From: Helicobacter marmotae
GTDB lineage: Bacteria > Campylobacterota > Campylobacteria > Campylobacterales > Helicobacteraceae
Reading direction: 5' to 3'
NCBI RefSeq assembly: GCF_003364255.1
Contig: NZ_NXLR01000002.1
Span: forward strand, 1 to 64,000
Length of the DNA: 64,000 bases
Below the pieces are notes generated by a model. It was not told the DNA's origin and did no database searches. It saw only the letters and a list, made by a program, of their open reading frames with translations. Made by a program: the position numbers and the translations under genes. Position 1 is the stretch's first letter. Each line of letters opens with the position of its first letter. Of this stretch, positions 27,439 through 37,495 are shown piece by piece.

Positions 27439-28182
27439 TTAGCTTAGCCACTTTTGGGCGATTTGTGTAAGCATGGCAGGATTATCGCTGGCATAGAATT
27501 GTAGCGATTCAAGTCCATAACGTGATGAGAGATGTAAATGCCGCTCTAAATACTCCACAATCGCCTCGCCTGAATGAATAAGAATGCTCTGATTCTTAAA
27601 ATATGAGCTAAGGGCAGGGGCGATAAGCGGGAAATGCGTGCAGCCTAAAATAATAGCCTTAGGCGGTGTGGCAAGAGAGCTAAAGTAGTAATCAAAGGCA
27701 CTCTCTAACACTGCACCCTCTAGCAATCCCTCCTCCACAATGGGGACAAAAAGCCCTGTGGCTAGGCTTGTGAGATTCCAAAATCCAATATTGCGCAATC
27801 TTGTTTCATATTGGCTTGAGGCGATAGTCGCACGTGTGGCAATGATTAAAATTTGAGAATCTGTATCTGTGAGTTTGTTTTGCACAGCTAGGACTCCGGG
27901 CTCTATCACACCCACAATAGGAATAGAGCATTTTGCTTGCATTTCTTCTAGGGCGTATGCACTCACGGTATTACACGCTACGATTAAAATATCAATATGA
28001 TGTGGGGCGAAAAAGTCAAGGGCTTCAAGGGAGAATTGCACGATGGTTTGTTTATCTTTCACACCATAAGGGACGCGTGCGGTATCACCATAATAGATGA
28101 TTTCTTTAAAAAGCTTGGCGTTGATTAGGCTTTTAAGGACACTTAGCCCACCCACACCGCTATCAAATACGCCAGCTCGCAT
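27439..28182 (-). CDS. murI: Glutamate racemase
   Basis: 247 aa. It makes D-glutamate for peptidoglycan. The two catalytic cysteines sit in ACNTVSAYAL (about residue 70) and GCTHFPLI (about 181); DSGVGGLSVL is at the N-terminus and YGDTARVPYG follows. It lies 9 bases downstream of rho on the minus strand and is likely cotranscribed with it. Confidence 0.96.
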   Translation of the reverse strand: MRAGVFDSGVGGLSVLKSLINAKLFKEIIYYGDTARVPYGVKDKQTIVQFSLEALDFFAPHHIDILIVACNTVSAYALEEMQAKCSIPIVGVIEPGVLAVQNKLTDTDSQILIIATRATIASSQYETRLRNIGFWNLTSLATGLFVPIVEEGLLEGAVLESAFDYYFSSLATPPKAIILGCTHFPLIAPALSSYFKNQSILIHSGEAIVEYLERHLHLSSRYGLESLQFYASDNPAMLTQIAQKWLS

Positions 28183-28191
28183 AAATAATCC

Positions 28192-29484
28192 TTATTCTTG
28201 AGTGTTCATCATATTTAAAAACTCTTCATTATCACGCGTTTGCTTCATTTTTGAGTAAATAAAGCTAAGGGCTTCGACATCATCCATTGTGTGCATAACA
28301 TTGCGAAGCATCCATATTTTTGTGAGATTGTCCTTGCCAAGGAGGAGGTCGTCTTTGCGCGTACCGCTTTTAAGGACATCAAATGCGGGGTAGATTCTCC
28401 TATCAGCAATGGAGCGGGCCAGGACGATTTCACTATTACCTGTGCCTTTGAATTCTTCAAATATCACTTCATCCATACGTGAGCCTGTCTCTATGAGTGC
28501 TGTAGCAATGATCGTAAGACTCCCACCTTGCTCGATATTACGCGCTGCACCAAAAAATCGTTTGGGCTTATGCAGTGCGTTTGCATCTACACCACCACTT
28601 AGGACTTTCCCACTTGATGGGGTCGCAGCATTATATGCTCGAGCAAGCCGCGTGATAGAATCTAAAAGTATCACCACATCTTTGCCCATTTCAACCTTGC
28701 GTTTAGCGCTCTCAATAACCAAATCTGCTACGCGGATATGATTGGTAGCTGGCATATCAAATGTAGAGCTAAATACCTGCCCCTGCACACTTCGCTCCAT
28801 ATCTGTAACTTCTTCAGGACGCTCATCGACTAAAAGCACCATAAGCTCGACTTCGGAGTGGTTTTTAGCAATGCCATGGGCTAATTCTTTCATAAGCTCT
28901 GTTTTACCTGTACGTGGCGGGGCTACGATAAGGGCGCGCTGCCCCTTACCAATGGGGCTAAAGAGATCAAGCATTCTGCCTGTAACTTTGCTTTGCTCAT
29001 ATTCAAGCTTTAGCTGCTCGTGGGGAAAAAGTGGAGTGAGATTATCAAAGAGGGGGCGGTTTTTAATTTCTTCAAGCGACATATAGTTGATGGCTTCAAT
29101 TTTCAGCAAGGCATAATAGCGCTCTTGGTCTTTTGGAGGGCGCACTTGCCCTGTAACAATATCACCATTACGTAAGGCAAAGCGGCGAATCTGGGATTGA
29201 GAGACATATGTGTCATTTTGGCTATCAGCAAGGCTTTCTGTAAGCGCACGTAAAAAGCCATAGCCTTCATTGGTGATTTCTAAAATACCTGAAAAAAGGA
29301 TATATCCCCCCTGATTGACTTGGGCTTTGAGAATCTCAAAAATTAAATCTTGCCTGCGATAATCGCTTGGATTCTCTACACCTACTTCTTCGGCGATACT
29401 AATGAGGTATTTGATACTCTTAGTTCGGAGTTCTTCAAGCTGGTAGCCTTCTACAGGCGTGTGAGTTCGTTTATTATCTGCCAT
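28192..29484 (-). CDS. rho: Transcription termination factor Rho
   Basis: 430 aa. N-terminal Rho domain ([20 protein letters not shown] split by length, then the cold-shock RNA-binding fold with GILEI and GYGFLR), then the RecA-like ATPase with Walker [21 protein letters not shown] and [15 protein letters not shown]. The Q-loop/R-loop region [20 protein letters not shown] is conserved. A -10 element lies about 118 bases upstream. Confidence 0.97.
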   Translation of the reverse strand: MADNKRTHTPVEGYQLEELRTKSIKYLISIAEEVGVENPSDYRRQDLIFEILKAQVNQGGYILFSGILEITNEGYGFLRALTESLADSQNDTYVSQSQIRRFALRNGDIVTGQVRPPKDQERYYALLKIEAINYMSLEEIKNRPLFDNLTPLFPHEQLKLEYEQSKVTGRMLDLFSPIGKGQRALIVAPPRTGKTELMKELAHGIAKNHSEVELMVLLVDERPEEVTDMERSVQGQVFSSTFDMPATNHIRVADLVIESAKRKVEMGKDVVILLDSITRLARAYNAATPSSGKVLSGGVDANALHKPKRFFGAARNIEQGGSLTIIATALIETGSRMDEVIFEEFKGTGNSEIVLARSIADRRIYPAFDVLKSGTRKDDLLLGKDNLTKIWMLRNVMHTMDDVEALSFIYSKMKQTRDNEEFLNMMNTQE

Positions 29485-29601
29485 AAAATTCCCTTAGTTC
29501 AAGCGAAGATTAAGAAGTTTAAAGTATTTATAGAATCTTTGGTGTGAATGGTATAAATGACTTTAAAGGAGTTCTTTTGGTGCTATACACAAAAAAGTGC
29601 G

Positions 29602-29607
29602 ATTATA
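29602..29607 (-). promoter_or_regulatory. Candidate -10 box for rho-murI
   Basis: TATAAT on the minus strand within TTATATATAATCG, 118 bases before the rho start. It leaves a ~110-base leader, which would fit autoregulation of rho, but this is inference. Confidence 0.5.
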
Positions 29608-29644
29608 TATAAAGCTTTTTTGTGTGTCAAGAGATGAGCCCCTT

Positions 29645-30319
29645 TTAGGGGATATTATCTTTGATATTTTTGTTTAAATCAGGGTGGATTTTATAGACTT
29701 TATTTTTAATTTTAATCAATATGCCCGTATCGATGAGTTGTTTAAATGTTTTTACAATAGTGGGCTTGCTGACATTGAGATGAGAGATGATATTTTCATA
29801 AGAGCCATAAAAAATATTATCTTCGTCACAATTTGCGAGTAAAAACTGGATAATGGCGATCTTCTTACCCCCTACAAAGGTAGAGATGGCATTAATCAAA
29901 AGATTTTTTGAAGCAATTTCATCAGCTTGCAAAAATGGCAATATGGCTTTGTTGAGCACGTGTAGCAATTCTTCAATATTTATAGGTTTTAAGATATAGC
30001 CATCTACGCGTAAGCGGATCGCATCAAGGAGGTATTTTGTCTCGGTGTGCGCGGTAGTGATAACAACAGGCACATCCGGATGCGTGGTTGAGTGACGTAT
30101 GGCATTGATGAGTTCAATTCCATTCATTTTAGGCATTAAAATATCAGTAAGGACTAAATCAACCTTATGAAGTTTAAAAAGACTTAGGGCTTCTTGCCCA
30201 TTTTTGGCTATTAAAAGACGTCCTACATAGTCTTCAAGCACCATACTTGTTAGATTTGCGGTGTCAATATCATCTTCTGCATAAAGAATAGTCAGTTTGC
30301 TTAGTGCGTCAAGTTTCAT
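29645..30319 (-). CDS. Response regulator with a winged-helix (RepL-like) output domain
   Basis: 224 aa from ATG 30319 with AAAGGAC upstream; the open frame extends further but runs inside the kinase gene. Receiver domain: Asp16-Asp17, phosphoacceptor Asp59 in LVLTDILMPKMNG, and the Lys in LKPIN. The C-terminal ~90 residues contain FYGSYENIISHLNVSKPTIV and KTFKQLIDTGILIKI, a winged helix resembling the RepL/MarR type and not OmpR or NarL. Likely DNA binding. It overlaps the kinase by 11 bases. Confidence 0.8.
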   Translation of the reverse strand: MKLDALSKLTILYAEDDIDTANLTSMVLEDYVGRLLIAKNGQEALSLFKLHKVDLVLTDILMPKMNGIELINAIRHSTTHPDVPVVITTAHTETKYLLDAIRLRVDGYILKPINIEELLHVLNKAILPFLQADEIASKNLLINAISTFVGGKKIAIIQFLLANCDEDNIFYGSYENIISHLNVSKPTIVKTFKQLIDTGILIKIKNKVYKIHPDLNKNIKDNIP

Positions 30320-31769
30320 TAATGTCCTTTTGTGCTGGTATGTTGATAGTAAATTCTGCTCCAAAATAGTTTGTATTCCATTGTGTATTTGATACATTGA
30401 TACTGCCATTGAACTGCCGCTCAATGATTTGCTTTGCCATATAGAGACCAACACCTGTGCCTGCGGATTTATGCTTAGTGGTAAAATAAGGCTCAAACAC
30501 CTTTGAATTATCTTCTAGGTGGATACCTCCGGCATTATCTTTCACGCAAAGAGTGATATTATATCCTACCTTATATAATAAAATTTCTATACATGGTGTG
30601 TCAAAATTATCTTCGTTTTGAATCTTTAATTTAAGTGCGTCAATGGCATTATTAATAAGGATTAAAATGACCTGCATAAAGGAATTTTGATAGCCTTTAA
30701 TGCTGATATGCTTTTCAGGCTCGCTCACATGGATAGAGATGAGATTCTCCCTTAATTGCTCCTTTAATAACTCTATTGCGTCATGGATACTTGCATAAGG
30801 CTCAAAGAGCTCAGTATTGGTCTCTGGGCGGAAAAAATTGCGAAAGTTTTCAATCGTATTTGACATTTCTGTGGCGATTTTCATACCATATTGGGTTTGT
30901 TGCAAGACAAAATCTACTTCAAGTTTATTTTGCATAGCTTTGCTTTTAAAGCTCTGTATAAGCACCATAAGGGAGTTAAGGGGCTGCCTCCATTGATGGG
31001 CGATGTTTTGTATCATTTCACCCATAGAAGCAAGGCGCGCTTGTTGATACATAATCAAATCTTTTTTACGACTTTGCTCTACTTCATGATCGATAGATTT
31101 TTGCAAATTTGCATTAAGGATTTGGAGTTCTTTTGTCTTAGAATGCACCAGTTGCTCTAAAAGAAGATGATTGGTATTAATCGAGCGTCGTATGGAGAGT
31201 GAGAGGATAATAATAGTTGCAAAGACAATGCACATAAAAATTGCCAACACAATAAAGGTATTGTGATAGAGTGAATCAGTGATTTGCTTACCATAAAACG
31301 CCATATCAAAAGAGAGCAAAATCTGCTCTTTAAGTAATGCAGGCAAAGCAGCTATATTTTGCTGGATAAAGGCTTTATCAATAGATTCTATAAGCATATA
31401 TTTTTGAGAGACAATATCTTGGATTTGCTGATATTCATCTGGCATAAAGGTTTGTGCATACCATTTGCGTAAATGAATACTCGCACTATCTAGTCGTGTG
31501 TTGGTATTTTGGAGTTTGTATTGCTCCCATACATGGAGTAAATGCGGCAGGTGCTGTTTATCTTGGGTATCACTCTGTATAAGCAGCATAAGGGTGTGGA
31601 TATTGTGATTTTGAGATGAGTTTATATCAAACTCACTTTTTAGCCCTATGAGTGCAAGCACTCCTACACTCACTATAAGCCCAAAACCTACAACAATAAT
31701 CCATACTAAAATAGTAGTTTTAGCTTCAAATGAGATTCTATTTAAAATGGAATGCAAAAGTGTTTTCAT
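30309..31769 (-). CDS. Sensor histidine kinase
   Basis: 486 aa. Transmembrane segments at about 19-43 and 171-194 frame a ~125-residue periplasmic helical sensor. A coiled stretch is followed by the phosphoacceptor His258 in IAHQWRQPLNSL (the H-x-W-R-Q-P class common in epsilonproteobacteria). The N box (LINNAIDALK), G1 (VKDNAGGI) and G2 (GTGVGLYMAK) complete the ATPase. The signal is unknown. It is coupled on both sides: 4-base overlap with the coiled-coil gene before it, 11-base overlap with the regulator after it. Confidence 0.92.
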   Translation of the reverse strand: MKTLLHSILNRISFEAKTTILVWIIVVGFGLIVSVGVLALIGLKSEFDINSSQNHNIHTLMLLIQSDTQDKQHLPHLLHVWEQYKLQNTNTRLDSASIHLRKWYAQTFMPDEYQQIQDIVSQKYMLIESIDKAFIQQNIAALPALLKEQILLSFDMAFYGKQITDSLYHNTFIVLAIFMCIVFATIIILSLSIRRSINTNHLLLEQLVHSKTKELQILNANLQKSIDHEVEQSRKKDLIMYQQARLASMGEMIQNIAHQWRQPLNSLMVLIQSFKSKAMQNKLEVDFVLQQTQYGMKIATEMSNTIENFRNFFRPETNTELFEPYASIHDAIELLKEQLRENLISIHVSEPEKHISIKGYQNSFMQVILILINNAIDALKLKIQNEDNFDTPCIEILLYKVGYNITLCVKDNAGGIHLEDNSKVFEPYFTTKHKSAGTGVGLYMAKQIIERQFNGSINVSNTQWNTNYFGAEFTINIPAQKDINET

Positions 31770-33220
31770 ACAATTTCCTTCCCACGTTCTAGGGCATTGC
31801 CTAATGCACGTAAAAGCAAGTCATATTGCAAGAATTGTTGTTTATGGGTTTTAAGCGCGTAGCTAATTTTAGTTTGCACTTCTTGTTGAGAAAGCAGCAA
31901 GCTCATATGCTGTTTATCAAGGCTGGCTTGGTTTTTTTGTATTTTTTCTTCATCTGTGATAAGTTGAGATTTCTCTACGATAAGGGCATTAATTTTCTTA
32001 CTTAAGCTATCCACTTCCTTTTTTGGGGATTTTTTATCCACAAGCAGGCGCAATTCCTTATTTTTTGCTTCTAGCTCTTCTTTATATGCTTGGATTTTAT
32101 GCTCATAGTCTTTTAATTTTAGCTCATCTTGTTTGAGTTGATTTGTGAGTGTGTAGATTTGCTCTTCAAGCGTATCTACTTGCGTTTGCATGGTTTGAAT
32201 ATCAACCTCTACAATGCTTTTATTATGCAGAATTTCTTGGATAAGCCCTAAAGTGTAGAGATTGCCATTTTTATCAATAATAGGCGGCTTGGTATAGACC
32301 CTCTCGCCTAATGCGATAGACCCGCCATTATAAAATTCAAGAAAAGCAATGGCATGGGCATTATTTTTAGCACATAATTCTAAAAGCTCTTTAGCCACAA
32401 TTTCAAACATCACCCATGCATATTGCTGGGCTAATCCCATGCAATACATACTCTTAGCAAGCGAATCTACCCCACCCAAAGGCAGTTCTTCAAGGAATAA
32501 ACGGAGCTTTTGTATAGAGAAAAAGAGAAATCGTTGATTAAAAAGGACATTATCAATACTTCCTAAATCAATATCATGCTCTAGGATTTGAATGGTATTT
32601 TGCATAATAATACTTTGGATATTCACTGATTGGAGCGCCTTTTCAATCAGGTGAATATCTTCATTATTGAGTACATTAATGTGCATTTTGGCGCTAATTT
32701 GGCGGATTTCACTATTAATTTGCACGATTTTTTGATCAAATTTTTTTAATGTAACATTCCCATTTTTGAAAAACAATCCATCACGTGCTTTTATGCCAAA
32801 TACACTTCTTAGAGCAGTTTTAATCATATCTCGCTTTGTGCTTTGGGTTTGTGAATCAAATGTGCTATCTATAAATGCAAAAAGCTCGTCAAAATCGCTT
32901 TTTTGGGGCTGTTGGATATAAAGCGTGCTTTTATGCTTTCTTAAAAACTCACAAATTTTTTGTATATAAATATTATGTGTGTGGTTTTTAATGCGCGTGA
33001 TAATTTGCAGTTGGTGTTTATCATAGCGCACAAAGGAGCTTAGCCCCTTTTGATGATAAAAATGCAAAATAGCTAAGCGAATGTCATTTTCTGAATCTGG
33101 ATTGTCTTGTAAAAGTTTTAAAAGCTCATCTTGGCTAGCTTGCTTGGCTTCTATGATGGTTTGGCATTGGCTAAAATGTTTTGATAGAATGCCTAAAGTC
33201 GTGTCATATATGCTATTCAT
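31766..33220 (-). CDS. Coiled-coil protein of unknown function, coupled to a two-component system
   Basis: 484 aa, no signal peptide or membrane helix. Residues ~330-455 are a strong coiled coil rich in Lys, Glu, Gln and Leu (TQVDTLEEQIYTLTNQLKQ). The N-terminal ~320 residues are mixed helical with no domain I recognise. It starts 4 bases before the uvrC stop and its end overlaps the histidine kinase start by 4 bases, so uvrC, this gene, kinase and regulator form one transcription unit. A role as partner or scaffold of the kinase is inference from position only. Confidence 0.75.
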   Translation of the reverse strand: MNSIYDTTLGILSKHFSQCQTIIEAKQASQDELLKLLQDNPDSENDIRLAILHFYHQKGLSSFVRYDKHQLQIITRIKNHTHNIYIQKICEFLRKHKSTLYIQQPQKSDFDELFAFIDSTFDSQTQSTKRDMIKTALRSVFGIKARDGLFFKNGNVTLKKFDQKIVQINSEIRQISAKMHINVLNNEDIHLIEKALQSVNIQSIIMQNTIQILEHDIDLGSIDNVLFNQRFLFFSIQKLRLFLEELPLGGVDSLAKSMYCMGLAQQYAWVMFEIVAKELLELCAKNNAHAIAFLEFYNGGSIALGERVYTKPPIIDKNGNLYTLGLIQEILHNKSIVEVDIQTMQTQVDTLEEQIYTLTNQLKQDELKLKDYEHKIQAYKEELEAKNKELRLLVDKKSPKKEVDSLSKKINALIVEKSQLITDEEKIQKNQASLDKQHMSLLLSQQEVQTKISYALKTHKQQFLQYDLLLRALGNALERGKEIV

Positions 33221-35055
33221 AGGGATTCTTTATTGTGATTTTGTCGTTTTTTCAGCACAGATTCAATCTCTGTTTTTGTCGCATTTTGCAACCCTTCAAA
33301 AGAGCCAAAATACTCTAAAAGCCTTTTTATTTGTGCTTTGCTATATTGGTTTGCCCCCATAATTTGCACCTTATTACTTGCCTTGACTTTCTTATAGCGA
33401 TGATAACTTATAGCATATCGATGAGCCTCATCACGTAGCTTTTGGCACAATTGTAGTCTCTTATCATTTGCTTTTAGTTTAAATTCCCCATCTTGTGTGC
33501 GTAATATATCAAGCACATTCCCCTTAGCGCGGTAGGCTTTGGCATTGTGTTTAAATTTTGCAATAGCCATTACATCAACATTTGCTCCCACACTTTGCAA
33601 GACTTCAAGGGCTATATTAATTTGTGCCTTGCCTCCATCAAGCAGCCATAAATCTGGTGGGGGAGAAGATTCAAACTTCGCACATCGGCGACTTAACATT
33701 TCTCTCATTTGTGAGTATTCATCACTTGCGCTAAGCTCATATCTGCGGTATTTTGCGCTTATAAAACGCATATCTTCATATACAACCATTGCCCCGACAT
33801 TATGTGTGCCGCTATGATGAGAGGTATCAAAGACTTCGATTCTATAAGGAGTGGAGTGAAGCTTGCATAATGCTTGCAAACTGGAGAGAATCTCATGCTC
33901 ATTATGCTCCTTTTTATGGAGGGAGAGTATTTCAAGGGCGTTTTTTAATCCTAAAGAGAGAATCTCCTTTTTCTTGCCTTTTTTGGGCTGGAGTATTTTC
34001 ACTTTACTTTGTGTTTGGGCTTGTAATACCTGCTGTAAGGATAATAAGTCTTTAAAGTCAAAATCAGGTATTAAAATTTCTTTAGGCATAAGGGGCATAG
34101 GGGCTTTATAGGCATTTAAAAGGGCTTGAGTGTAGAGCTCTTGGAGATTCTCTTCAAATATATCTTGGTGCAAAATGGAGAAATCGCTAGAGATAATGCG
34201 TCCATTGCGGATAAAAAGTCTTAGCAAAATATGGCTAGCAATATCTGAATCTTGTCTATCATCTTTAGCCAAGATAAATACATCATAATCTCCGCTTAAT
34301 ATATCAATAATCGATTGGTTTTTCATTTGAGCGATTTTGTGGATTCTATCGCGTATTTTGGCAGCTTCTTCAAACTGCAAAGATTCTGAGAGGGTGTGCA
34401 TTTTGCTTTCTAAAATTGCTAAAAGGGCTTTTTTGTTTTCAATTAAATGTATGCCCTTTGTGATGAGATTGGCATATGCTTGTGGTGAGATTTTCCCCTC
34501 ACAAGGGGCTAGGCATTTTTGTATTTCAAAGAACATACAGGCTTTTTTACCTCTTATGCAGGAACGTTTTTGCACAAGGGGTAAGATGTCATAGAGGCTA
34601 TCAAGGAGATCCCTAGCCCCACTTACAAAAGGTCCAAAGTAGCGAATCTTAGGCTTATTGAGTATGCAGCGTGTGATGTCAAATCGAGGGTAGGGCAGGG
34701 ATTTATCAATATAAATATAGGGGTAGGTTTTATCATCGCGTAAAAGGATATTATATTTAGGTTTGAGGCTTTTAATAAGGGAGTTTTCAAGGATAAGTGC
34801 GTCTTGCTCATTATTGGTTAAAAGCGTGTGAATGGAAGCGATTTGAGATACCATAAGGGTGATTCTAGGGCTTAAGTTTGGCTTAGGGCTAATATGTGTT
34901 TTATCAATGCTAAAGTAGCTTTTAATGCGATTTTTGAGATTTTTTGCTTTGCCTATATAAAGGAGGTTGCCTTGCTTATCAAAGTATTGGTAAATGCCAG
35001 ATTGTGCAGGCAAGTTCGCAAGGCTAAAAAGCAAATGCGACGTTTCACTTTCCAT
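33217..35055 (-). CDS. uvrC: UvrABC system endonuclease subunit C
   Basis: 612 aa. It makes both incisions in nucleotide excision repair. N-terminal GIY-YIG nuclease (SGIYQYFDKQGNLLYIGKAK; residues ~19-38), UVR motif (LQFEEAAKIRDRI), RNase H-like nuclease (EVFDTSHHSGTHNVGAMVV) and a C-terminal helix-hairpin-helix tail are all there. The start overlaps the end of the DciA-like gene by 11 bases. Confidence 0.96.
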   Translation of the reverse strand: MESETSHLLFSLANLPAQSGIYQYFDKQGNLLYIGKAKNLKNRIKSYFSIDKTHISPKPNLSPRITLMVSQIASIHTLLTNNEQDALILENSLIKSLKPKYNILLRDDKTYPYIYIDKSLPYPRFDITRCILNKPKIRYFGPFVSGARDLLDSLYDILPLVQKRSCIRGKKACMFFEIQKCLAPCEGKISPQAYANLITKGIHLIENKKALLAILESKMHTLSESLQFEEAAKIRDRIHKIAQMKNQSIIDILSGDYDVFILAKDDRQDSDIASHILLRLFIRNGRIISSDFSILHQDIFEENLQELYTQALLNAYKAPMPLMPKEILIPDFDFKDLLSLQQVLQAQTQSKVKILQPKKGKKKEILSLGLKNALEILSLHKKEHNEHEILSSLQALCKLHSTPYRIEVFDTSHHSGTHNVGAMVVYEDMRFISAKYRRYELSASDEYSQMREMLSRRCAKFESSPPPDLWLLDGGKAQINIALEVLQSVGANVDVMAIAKFKHNAKAYRAKGNVLDILRTQDGEFKLKANDKRLQLCQKLRDEAHRYAISYHRYKKVKASNKVQIMGANQYSKAQIKRLLEYFGSFEGLQNATKTEIESVLKKRQNHNKESL

Positions 35056-35515
35056 TTTGTGCTTCCCATCGTCGTTTTATGCTTAAGCGCAACGCCTCTA
35101 TTTTTTTATGAATCTGCTCATTTTGTGCGAGATTCTTAAAGCTCCCATCAGAATGCTCATAGAATGTAAGCAAGTATTGAGGTTTAGGCGGAGGGCAGAG
35201 AATATGGCTTGGCACATAGGCGTGTATTTTTTGGATAGCACTTAGGATAGGAAAGTGCTCTTTGTGCTGTTTTAAACTCTCTATTATTTGTTTGTGCTTA
35301 TAATGATTAAATTCTACACACAAAGCCTTATGTTTAAAAGCAAAAAGCAATGTATTATTTTTGAGTGTGATAAAAAGGAGCTGCTCTCTTTGAATAGGCG
35401 TAAGAAAGGTATTTTTAAAATGTGTGATTTCGCTTTGTTCTTTAAGCTTATATCCTAGAGTTGGATAGTCCTTTGTAATATTGGAGAGTATATGAGCCAT
35501 AGTCGTTGTTTTCAT
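35045..35515 (-). CDS. DciA-like (DUF721) protein
   Basis: 156 aa. The pattern LLFITLKNNTLLFAFKHKALCVEFNHYK followed by a predicted short strand-helix resembles the DUF721/DciA fold, the helicase operator found in bacteria without DnaC. The similarity is weak and read by eye. The start could be the Met at residue 1 or residue 6. The 5' end overlaps the divergent lipoprotein gene by 24 (or 9) bases, so the two promoters must lie within each other's coding DNA. Confidence 0.5.
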   Translation of the reverse strand: MKTTTMAHILSNITKDYPTLGYKLKEQSEITHFKNTFLTPIQREQLLFITLKNNTLLFAFKHKALCVEFNHYKHKQIIESLKQHKEHFPILSAIQKIHAYVPSHILCPPPKPQYLLTFYEHSDGSFKNLAQNEQIHKKIEALRLSIKRRWEAQNGK

Positions 35516-35722
35516 AAAGTGATTTTAGCATATTTGGCGTTTATTTTTGCCTTTCTTAGCGGAGGCTGTGGCTATAAGGCAGCTCCATTTTATCAGCAAA
35601 CCCCTCTTGGGGAAACTTCCCTAGATTCACAAGCAGAACTCCCGGAGAGAAAAGAGCAGAAAATCTTATTCCAAGAGATAGATTCTAAACCAGCCCCAAG
35701 CCATGCACAAAGCGAGGAGTAA
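35492..35722 (+). CDS. Small LptM-like lipoprotein
   Basis: 76 aa. Membrane helix ILAYLAFIFAFL, then a lipobox ending in Cys (LSGGC) and GYKAAPFYQQ, which resembles the short LptM-type motif (G-x-K-x-P-x-Y) behind the lipid-modified Cys. LptM helps assemble the lipopolysaccharide export barrel in other proteobacteria. The rest is a Glu/Ser/Pro-rich tail. nadB follows two bases after the stop. Confidence 0.6.
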   Translation: MSHSRCFHKVILAYLAFIFAFLSGGCGYKAAPFYQQTPLGETSLDSQAELPERKEQKILFQEIDSKPAPSHAQSEE

Positions 35723-35724
35723 AT

Positions 35725-37164
35725 ATGGGAGAATATGATGTGATTATTATCGGTGCGGGCGTAGCGGGCTTGTATTGTGCCGCTGCCTTGCCTCCTCATT
35801 TAAAGGTGCTTATTTTGTGTAAAGCCCAACCTTGGGAGTGTAATACCTTTTACGCACAAGGGGGTATTAGCATAGCAAGAGATGCAAAAGATATAGCCTC
35901 ACATAGCAAAGATACACTGCTAGCGGGCTCTAATCTCAATGACAAAGCATGCGTAGAAATACTTACCCATAATAGCCTTGAAGTGCTAAAAGGGCTTATA
36001 GAGAGCGGATTTGAGCTTGATAGAGATAGACATAATCGCTTGCTTTATGCTAAAGAGGGTGGGCATAGCAAGGCGCGTATAGTCCATGCAGGAGGTGATG
36101 CTACAGGGAGAAATCTCCATACTCATCTTATTAATTCCCTCAAAGCCACTTTGTGGAAAAACGCAGAGGTCGTGGATTTGCTCATTGAAGAGGATAAATG
36201 CTATGGCGTATGCGTGCAGACAAAATTAGGCGTCCATAATCTCTATGCTAATCATATAGTGATCGCAAGTGGAGGGGTTGGAGGGTTATTTAAATACCAT
36301 ACCAATGCCTATACCATTAGCAGCGATTTGCATGGGATTATTTTAGAGCATAATCTTGCCTTGCAAGATATGGAAATGCTGCAGTTTCACCCTACAGCTT
36401 ATGTCTCAAACCCTCAAGCAAGGAAATATCTCATCTCTGAAGCTGTGCGCGGGGAGGGGGGAGTCATTGTTAGTGAAGATGGAGTGCGCTTTTTGTTTGA
36501 TTATGATAGTCGTGGGGAGCTTGCACCCCGAGATATAGTCGCACGCGGGATTATGGATTATTGCACTAAGCACAAAAAAAGAGCGTTTTTAGATGTAAGT
36601 GTGTTTTCTAAGGCGGGCTTTAAAAGCCGCTTTCCTAATATTTATCGCGATTTAAGCACATATTTAGATGTTCCACAAGAGCGCATTCCTATTGCTCCTG
36701 CGTTTCATTATTCAATGGGGGGCATAGCTGTGGAAAAAAATGGGCTTGTTAAGGGTATGAGTAATCTCTATGCCGTGGGAGAATGCGCGTGTAATGGCGT
36801 GCATGGGGCTAATCGTTTGGCTTCTAATTCTTTACTTGAGGGGCTTGTCTTTGGCAAGATTGTAGCCCAGCATATTGTGGATAACCCCATTCGCACACGC
36901 GTTGCACATTTTCCATTGTGCCAAGAGGAGCTAGAGAAAGAGGGCGATGTGAAGCTAAAGAATGTTTTGCGTGAAATTATGTGGGATAAGGTGGGCATAA
37001 TCCGCTCTCAAAGTAGCTTAGATTCGGCATTAGGTGGGATTGAAGTAATGCTTGAATCAAACATCGGGCGTATGCTACGATTAAGACTTCTTGTAGCAAA
37101 AAAGATCGTTAGCTCCGCCTTAGCACGTAAAGAAAGCAAAGGTGCGCATTTCCGCATAGATTAA
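35725..37164 (+). CDS. nadB: L-aspartate oxidase
   Basis: 479 aa. It oxidises aspartate to iminoaspartate, the first step of NAD synthesis. N-terminal FAD site IIIGAGVAGLYCAAA, then NTFYAQGGI, HAGGDATGRNLHTHLI, the substrate region HPTAY with SEAVRGEGG, and SMGGIAV. The C-terminal helical domain ends within the succinate dehydrogenase/fumarate reductase family pattern. No neighbour nadA is seen. Confidence 0.95.
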   Translation: MGEYDVIIIGAGVAGLYCAAALPPHLKVLILCKAQPWECNTFYAQGGISIARDAKDIASHSKDTLLAGSNLNDKACVEILTHNSLEVLKGLIESGFELDRDRHNRLLYAKEGGHSKARIVHAGGDATGRNLHTHLINSLKATLWKNAEVVDLLIEEDKCYGVCVQTKLGVHNLYANHIVIASGGVGGLFKYHTNAYTISSDLHGIILEHNLALQDMEMLQFHPTAYVSNPQARKYLISEAVRGEGGVIVSEDGVRFLFDYDSRGELAPRDIVARGIMDYCTKHKKRAFLDVSVFSKAGFKSRFPNIYRDLSTYLDVPQERIPIAPAFHYSMGGIAVEKNGLVKGMSNLYAVGECACNGVHGANRLASNSLLEGLVFGKIVAQHIVDNPIRTRVAHFPLCQEELEKEGDVKLKNVLREIMWDKVGIIRSQSSLDSALGGIEVMLESNIGRMLRLRLLVAKKIVSSALARKESKGAHFRID

Positions 37165-37457
37165 GGGGTGCTTGCAAAAGGTTCATTTGTCTTGCAGGTT
37201 AGATTTATTCTCATATCTTTAGCCTTGCGAGAGCTGGGCTAAAGAATCTCTTTTAAACCTACTAGAAAGCCCAAATTCTCCCCCCTTTTGCGGGGGTGAA
37301 GACATGACAAACTCATTTCCCTCGAGGGTAGGTTTAGCCTCATTACCATATCTAGTGCGAAGAACTAACGCACACCCAAAAAGCATATTTCCCATAAATT
37401 CACAAAGCTTTAAGGCTAAATTTAAGCAAAAATTGCAAGGTTTGAAAAATCTAATAA
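37165..37457. repeat. Repeat fragments downstream of nadB
   Basis: About 290 bases with broken copies of the dispersed repeat (GAATCTCTTTTAAACCTACT near 37230, GGGTGAAGACATGACAAACT near 37300). No gene is supported here. Confidence 0.6.
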
Positions 37458-37460
37458 TGC

Positions 37461-37466
37461 TATAAT
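37461..37466 (+). promoter_or_regulatory. Extended -10 box of the toxin-antitoxin operon
   Basis: TGCTATAAT (extended -10) 30 bases before the antitoxin ATG; AAGGGAGAGG serves as ribosome binding site. Confidence 0.7.
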
Positions 37467-37495
37467 GGATTATCTTAAGTTTTAAGGGAGAGGCT

